DNA of 64,000 nt from Stratiolaelaps scimitus (lineage: Eukaryota > Arthropoda > Arachnida > Mesostigmata > Laelapidae), in the NCBI GenBank assembly GCA_019614645.1, contig JABWDB010000001.1, forward strand, positions 7,748,001 to 7,812,000. Reading direction: 5' to 3'. The stretch's first letter is position 1. Each line of letters opens with the position of its first letter. Below are positions 59,573 through 64,000 of the stretch, one piece after another. The translations under genes were made by a program, and so were the position numbers. The notes below the pieces were generated by a model that searched no databases, was not told where the DNA came from, and saw nothing but the letters and a program-made list of their open reading frames with translations.

Positions 59573-60090
59573 CTGTCCTTAACTATGTTTTACGTGTTGG
59601 TGTGTGCCTACGACGAATGTCGAAAGATCAATTCCATTTAGGTGAATATTCACATAGTGCATCGCCCCCGTATCATAGACTCGACAGATGAAGAAAAAAA
59701 ATGGTCATCCTCAGAGCACGAACGTCAGGCGGCTGATACGGATATATACGACGATATCGTAACGAATAGTAACGCAAACAACATGTCGACAGATGTTCGT
59801 AAATCTGATTTTGTTGACATTTGAACAACGAATTGCGTTCGGCGACTTTTCAGCCGCGGAGAGCGAAAGGACCTTGGGAACGAGGTTATCGGGTACACAC
59901 CAGCTACTCTACGACATGTGATAGCTGCGATGCTCAAACAGCTACACGACAAGAGGCCAAAATAAAAGGAAATCAGTGGCCGATAACAGCCAACGGGCTA
60001 ACAGTATCCCTGTATCTAGTTGAGCCGCATGCGTCTATAGTAACACTTTACGATTGTTGAAATGTACGGGGTCTTCTTCAAGATAAAATT

Positions 60091-60092
<2 letters not shown>

Positions 60093-60125
<33 letters not shown>
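60093..60125 (+). repeat. (TA)n microsatellite
   Basis: About 33 nt of TA dinucleotide followed by a GT run. Confidence 0.9.
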
Positions 60126-60135
<10 letters not shown>

Positions 60136-60181
60136 TAATCATCATTTGGTTTTTATAGAATGTTCCTCCTCGGTAAATTCG

Positions 60182-60478
60182 ATGCGCGTTATCGTTTTGT
60201 GGCTTCTCTTAATTATTGTTACCTCTAAGCTGCATGATAGTCATTCAACTTATATTGAGCTTGCCAGAACGCCAAAAGACATACAAGAACATATATGTAT
60301 AACATCAGGGGCTCATTGTTTGAAAGTCAAGTCAGCGGACAACGGACGGGCAGGTCCAATTCAATCAAGTCCCGCTCAGTTGTATTCTGTACGGTTCAAA
60401 GCAACACATTATGTGCTCGTATTTATGCAGGTAGTGAGAAATTCCCTTTTACTGGATGGCTTTTCGCATTTGATGTAA
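60182..60478 (+). CDS. Unassigned short open frame with signal-peptide-like N-terminus (doubtful)
   Basis: A 98-codon frame starting at a real ATG. The first 15 or so residues (MRVIVLWLLLIIVTS) look like a cleavable signal peptide or membrane anchor. The following hydrophilic part contains two cysteines (in HICITSGAHC) and then a Ser/Pro/Gln stretch. A CAG followed by GTAGTGAG at about 60,429 could be a donor, and TTTTTATAG at about 60,150-60,158 could be an acceptor, so it might be part of a spliced nested gene in intron 7. The start context is poor (T at -3), I recognise no family, and frames of this length arise by chance. Treat it as a hypothesis. Confidence 0.18.
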   Translation: MRVIVLWLLLIIVTSKLHDSHSTYIELARTPKDIQEHICITSGAHCLKVKSADNGRAGPIQSSPAQLYSVRFKATHYVLVFMQVVRNSLLLDGFSHLM

Positions 60479-63212
60479 TTATAATAACAATGCCATATCG
60501 CGTACCTTGTATGCATCAGGTTTGCTCTGATTTAATGCGTCCTTGCGCCCGATCGAAGGTAATCGAAGTCGGTTCTGCTCGGTAGCCTCAACAATCCCGC
60601 AACAGATGTCTTGGCAGCAAGCCAGCAAGCACATTCTACCGAACGTAGAAGCATTTGTACACTTGAAGTACAGGCGAGGTCACTTGACGTGTGTTCAGAA
60701 TACCTGTCACGTAACTTAGATCTCTGGTATGGACGAGCGTTTTCTGCCCGTTGACAGATACTGTCTTTCAAATTGTCATGTCCAGCCCACCGAGTGGTAA
60801 AGAGAGAGACGGGCAAAGTGTTGCAGATAACAACATAGATAGTACAACAGCCAAGTGAGTGGTACATTAAAACGATCGAAAAAAAGAAACCTAATAATAA
60901 AGCCTTGAGAAACAACGACGCGTGTATGATCAGCCGCCATGAACCTGATGAAGGAAACGGTGTCGATGGTGCACGTTCACACGTCGCAGTTTTTCGTATT
61001 AATTAGAATTTCGTCTACACTCAAAGAACACGAGGAACGTCAAAGGTATTATATATACCATGTTCATTAGTGCAGTGGCTTGTGGGGCAATGGGACGAGA
61101 TGCCCGGCTCTGTCGCTCTTTGGGTAGATAAGCAGTCGAAATGAACGCACAGGGCAATGCAGACGACTAGCAAATTAATGTATTTAGCTAGAGGACAAGC
61201 GTTTCGTGGTGACCAAGATAGGAAAATGGCAAACTGCTTGTAATTGCTACGTTAGGAGAATATGGATAAACGTCCCAGATAGCCAAATACCCTGGAGTGG
61301 CACAGTTCTACATTGCGAAAGCTTGCTTCGAAGTGTAATCATGAATAGAAGCAACGGTCAGAACATTTATGGTGCCCAAATCCTAGCAGGGAAGATTCCG
61401 CTGATATATTTCGTGAAACCATATCATATATACATATGTTTGATAAACGTGACGTTTTGGGAAGAACACTGTATATCGGATTGTAATCGCTTCTATACCA
61501 ACTATTAATTAGTGACTAAGAAGTAATCGGTGATAGTTAAGCAATTGCGTTACAACAGCGTCTTATATTCTAGCTCGACTATTCTGGGGGCGAGGTGTCG
61601 ATTTAGGTGTCATCGACAATCACACAGCACCACAATAGCGTCGTCGACCGACCTCTCCACCGTTGCTTTATTCCTATTGCCCTCCTTTACTTTCACAATA
61701 CTCATTGAATATTATTGCGCACGTCCTCGAAATGACTCTACTCACAGCCGTGATGATTCTAATAGGAGCCATAGAGATGTGGGGGTCTGTTACCTGGGCG
61801 CATGTATGTGCTGTTCTCTGTGTACTTACCAACCGGTGTGCGGATCGTGTTTATCTCTCAACTATTCGAACACATAGTATCCTAATGCAAGCATTAGTAC
61901 CGATCCGTCGTAGGCTTACATGCATGCCTCCCTGCCCGGGGTCCACTCGCTATTCATACATTACGCGATGTCTAAAGCGGCATCTCTGCCCCGGGGGTCG
62001 CTTTTCACTGTCAGTTTCTCCATTTCTTATTTTTTCGTTCTTATTTCTTCGTTTATCTTTCCTTCTTTCCTCTCTTCCGTTCCCCCTCTCTGCGCCCACA
62101 TTCGAGAAGAGTATCCATCTGAGATGGAAACGCCGAATAACCTGGATCTGACAATTTTCCGAGTGCGAGTTTTGAATAAAACATGCAGCGCAGCAGGCAA
62201 GCTGACATTCGACGGACGCCTGTCCCGCCGACGACTCGGCCGCATCGGTCGGTGGAGTTAGTCAGGACTCCGACAGCCATTGGGATGGCAGTACCCTGCG
62301 TGGGGACTGGGGTTCGACGGCCTGGGGGTTGTTTGAGGTGGGGGGGGGGCACTTCTCTAGATATTTGTACAGTCCCGTGTTCTCTGCGCCCTCACTGTGC
62401 TGACGCTGTGCGCGAGACCCTGAGCGGTAAGAGACTGTGCGCAGGTAGGGTGGCAGCTGCTTGCTGCTGTTGCTGTTGTTTTTCTGGCCGTGGGCTGTTG
62501 TTGTTGTTGCTGCTGCTGTCGTCGGCGTCGCCTTTTCTCTGCGGCGTAGAGCGTGTTTTTGACAGTGCGGCGGCCACGCCAGCCCTTCTATAGCGTACAG
62601 CATCCCGAGCCGAAATGGCGGGATAGGCGCGTCGATATGGCAGCGGCGGCGGCGACCGATTTCGAAATTTGATGTGCGCTCGCTCACGCGTGTACCTTCA
62701 CGCTGCGACGCCGCGACGCGTAGCTCTTTTTGACCGGAAGTGACATATGATCTCCGATGACAGATAACGTGTGGCTGCCAACGCCGTAGATGTTCAAAGG
62801 AGGACCCGCGCTTCGCACAGAGAAGGGAGCTAGCTATAATACCTGCTCATAATGTTGTTGGCTTTTGTTTCTTCGGCCACTGCATGGGAAGATTTCAAAG
62901 TTTTTGCTAGGCTTGTTGCTTACATGCGTTGATACGTAGGTGATCGGATGTAAGTATTATATATATAGTATACACCGCGAAATTAAATATAGAATAGCAC
63001 ATTGCAGCTAAGTGTGTTTAGGAAACATTTAGCATGATGAACATTTTTCTACGTCACCGATAAACAGATAGCGCCAAAGCGGATTAACACACAGAGAAAA
63101 TGCTTTACGGTTAGTTATAGCTTCGTTAGGCCGACGACGGCAGTATTCGACTTGTAGATATCTCATTTAGCGATATGTGTATCTGTCTCTGCTCTGGATT
63201 CGTCTATTCCAG

Positions 63213-63337
63213 TGGCGAAGTTGAACCGCTGAAAGCAGCCGAAGCCGCCGAGGATATTCCGCCGCAGAAGCCACCACGTTCACAACCAGATTATGAGTGT
63301 CTCACGCCTGCAGTTCTCGATCTGGAGAACAACGCCT
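63213..63337 (+). CDS. Kekkon-like LRR-Ig transmembrane protein, exon 8 (cytoplasmic tail, gene continues beyond window)
   Basis: Residues 465-506 plus one base, entered in phase 2 and left in phase 1. The first T completes Thr-465 (ACT) and the frame continues GEVEPLKAAEAAEDI, then PPQKPPR and SQPDYECL. It ends in an acidic segment DLENNA. P482-x-x-P485-x-R487 fits a class II SH3-binding motif and Y492-E-C-L495 fits YxxL/YxxPhi, a motif used in endocytic sorting or as a phosphotyrosine site. Both are pattern matches only. The acceptor CTATTCCAG has a good pyrimidine tract and the donor GTAAGT is strong, so at least one more exon lies to the right of the window. Without splicing the frame would end at TGA at 63,385-63,387. 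The distance from exon 7 makes this the least certain exon, but frame, phase and composition all fit. Confidence 0.75.
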
Positions 63338-63829
63338 GTAAGTACACTTTTTCTAGCTGTTGCCTGTCATCAGAATACTCATATTGAAGTGTACCATTCG
63401 ATATAATTAGGAAGTCCATAATAGTTTATAAAAAAAAAGTAATATATAATGTCGAATATACATTTTCTTACAAGCGATGGAGCAACGTTTAACTGGACCA
63501 GACGGTTTTTCGGGGGGAGGGGAAATCAAAATTTACATTCTCGGAGAGGGATTTTAAACGTTAGGAAGGGGTCGTCAACGGGCTCCTCGATGGTTATTGG
63601 CCTCTGTCATGGACAATCGAAAAATTGACAGGAATTCGCCGAGTGCCGACTTGAGCTCTCTATCTGCGAAGCTAGCCCGCAGGGAACGAACTGGTCTACC
63701 CGGCAGGATGGAACAAAGAGCCAGCAGATGAGTCAAATTTAGAAAGGCTTGGAACTTGAGCCATCTGTGTGCGGCAGCCAAAGGTCATCTAGATATTGCA
63801 CCCGGACGATTTTTTCATTTACTGAGTGA

Positions 63830-63865
<36 letters not shown>

Positions 63866-64000
63866 TTACAACATACGTGTTGTATATATGTACATATAAA
63901 AGTATGAGGTAGATCGAGCTCTGATGATTTATCGGGGAACATCTCTTCTGCACATCCACATATAGTTAATAATGTACGTTTAAAGACAAAACAAAACAGC
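63338..64000 (+). other. Start of intron 8 (runs off the window)
   Basis: AT-rich sequence after the exon 8 donor, containing a (TA)n array at 63,833-63,860 next to a small CAACA-TACG-TGTTG inverted repeat. No further coding exon in the phase required by exon 8 is visible. Confidence 0.6.
63833..63860 (+). repeat. (TA)n microsatellite
   Basis: About 28 nt of TA dinucleotide in the last visible intron. Confidence 0.9.

Larger units (their letters stand above)
51425..63212 (+). other. Intron 7 (11.8 kb)
   Basis: 11,788 nt, GTAAGT to TATTCCAG. It contains an inverted repeat at 51,606-51,653, a compound (TA)n at 52,115-52,156 and a GC-rich part (52,500-58,700) with unassigned open frames on both strands. 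It also holds a 145-bp foldback hairpin (55,300-55,444), a further (TA)n at 60,093-60,125 and a short signal-peptide-like frame at 60,182-60,478. A pyrimidine-rich, CTG/TTG-rich patch lies near 62,455-62,525. The length compared with the other introns (0.4-1.9 kb) makes it a candidate host for enhancers, alternative tail exons or a nested gene, none of which is proven here. Confidence 0.7.

Noticed and set aside
1..64000. Defence system, operon or CRISPR array
   Set aside because: No evenly spaced direct repeats with unique spacers and no bacterial-type gene clusters. The spliced gene, SINE copies and microsatellites indicate an animal genome.

Overview
This window is animal nuclear DNA, most likely from an arthropod. 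The evidence is eight small exons joined by canonical GT..AG introns, frequent simple-sequence tracts, and a gene whose architecture (LRR cassette, one C2-type immunoglobulin domain, transmembrane helix) matches the kekkon family, which is best known from arthropods. The mixed base composition, CpG-rich unique DNA and 12-kb intron would suit a chelicerate such as a mite. That is a guess, and the window alone does not settle the species. No bacterial gene organisation, rRNA gene, tRNA gene or CRISPR array was seen.

Layout. Positions 1-43,770 contain no gene I can support. This stretch alternates between GC-rich blocks, where short open frames pile up on both strands by composition, and AT-rich blocks with (TA)n microsatellites. 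It holds one copy of a tRNA-derived SINE (about 17,434-17,606), an inverted-repeat element around a (TA)n core (24,787-24,908), a 34-bp tandem duplication (10,192-10,256) and several perfect hairpins. It may be upstream intergenic or regulatory DNA, a long 5' intron of the kekkon-like gene, or both. A strong splice acceptor sits at 43,741-43,770, just before the first coding exon, so at least one untranslated 5' exon probably lies upstream.

From 43,771 to the right edge the plus strand carries the one clear gene. Eight coding exons join in frame (43,810-44,059; 45,028-45,273; 45,700-45,961; 47,249-47,387; 48,554-48,688; 49,115-49,307; 51,256-51,424; 63,213-63,337) to give 506 residues plus one base. 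The gene then runs off the right edge, because exon 8 ends at a strong donor and no later exon is visible. The predicted protein has a signal peptide, a cysteine-capped LRR N-terminus, about six LRRs, an LRR C-terminal cap, one Ig domain, one transmembrane helix, and a cytoplasmic tail with a PxxPxR and a YxxL motif. It is predicted to be a type I cell-surface adhesion or signalling-modulator protein. Its last visible intron is 11.8 kb. That intron contains a 145-bp foldback hairpin with a (TA)n loop, a GC-rich block of unassigned open frames, and a short open frame with a signal-peptide-like start at 60,182. A second SINE copy lies in intron 3.

Residue numbers below count from the ATG at 43,810. 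Exon joins were worked out by eye from splice consensus, phase and family pattern, with no alignment or transcript data.
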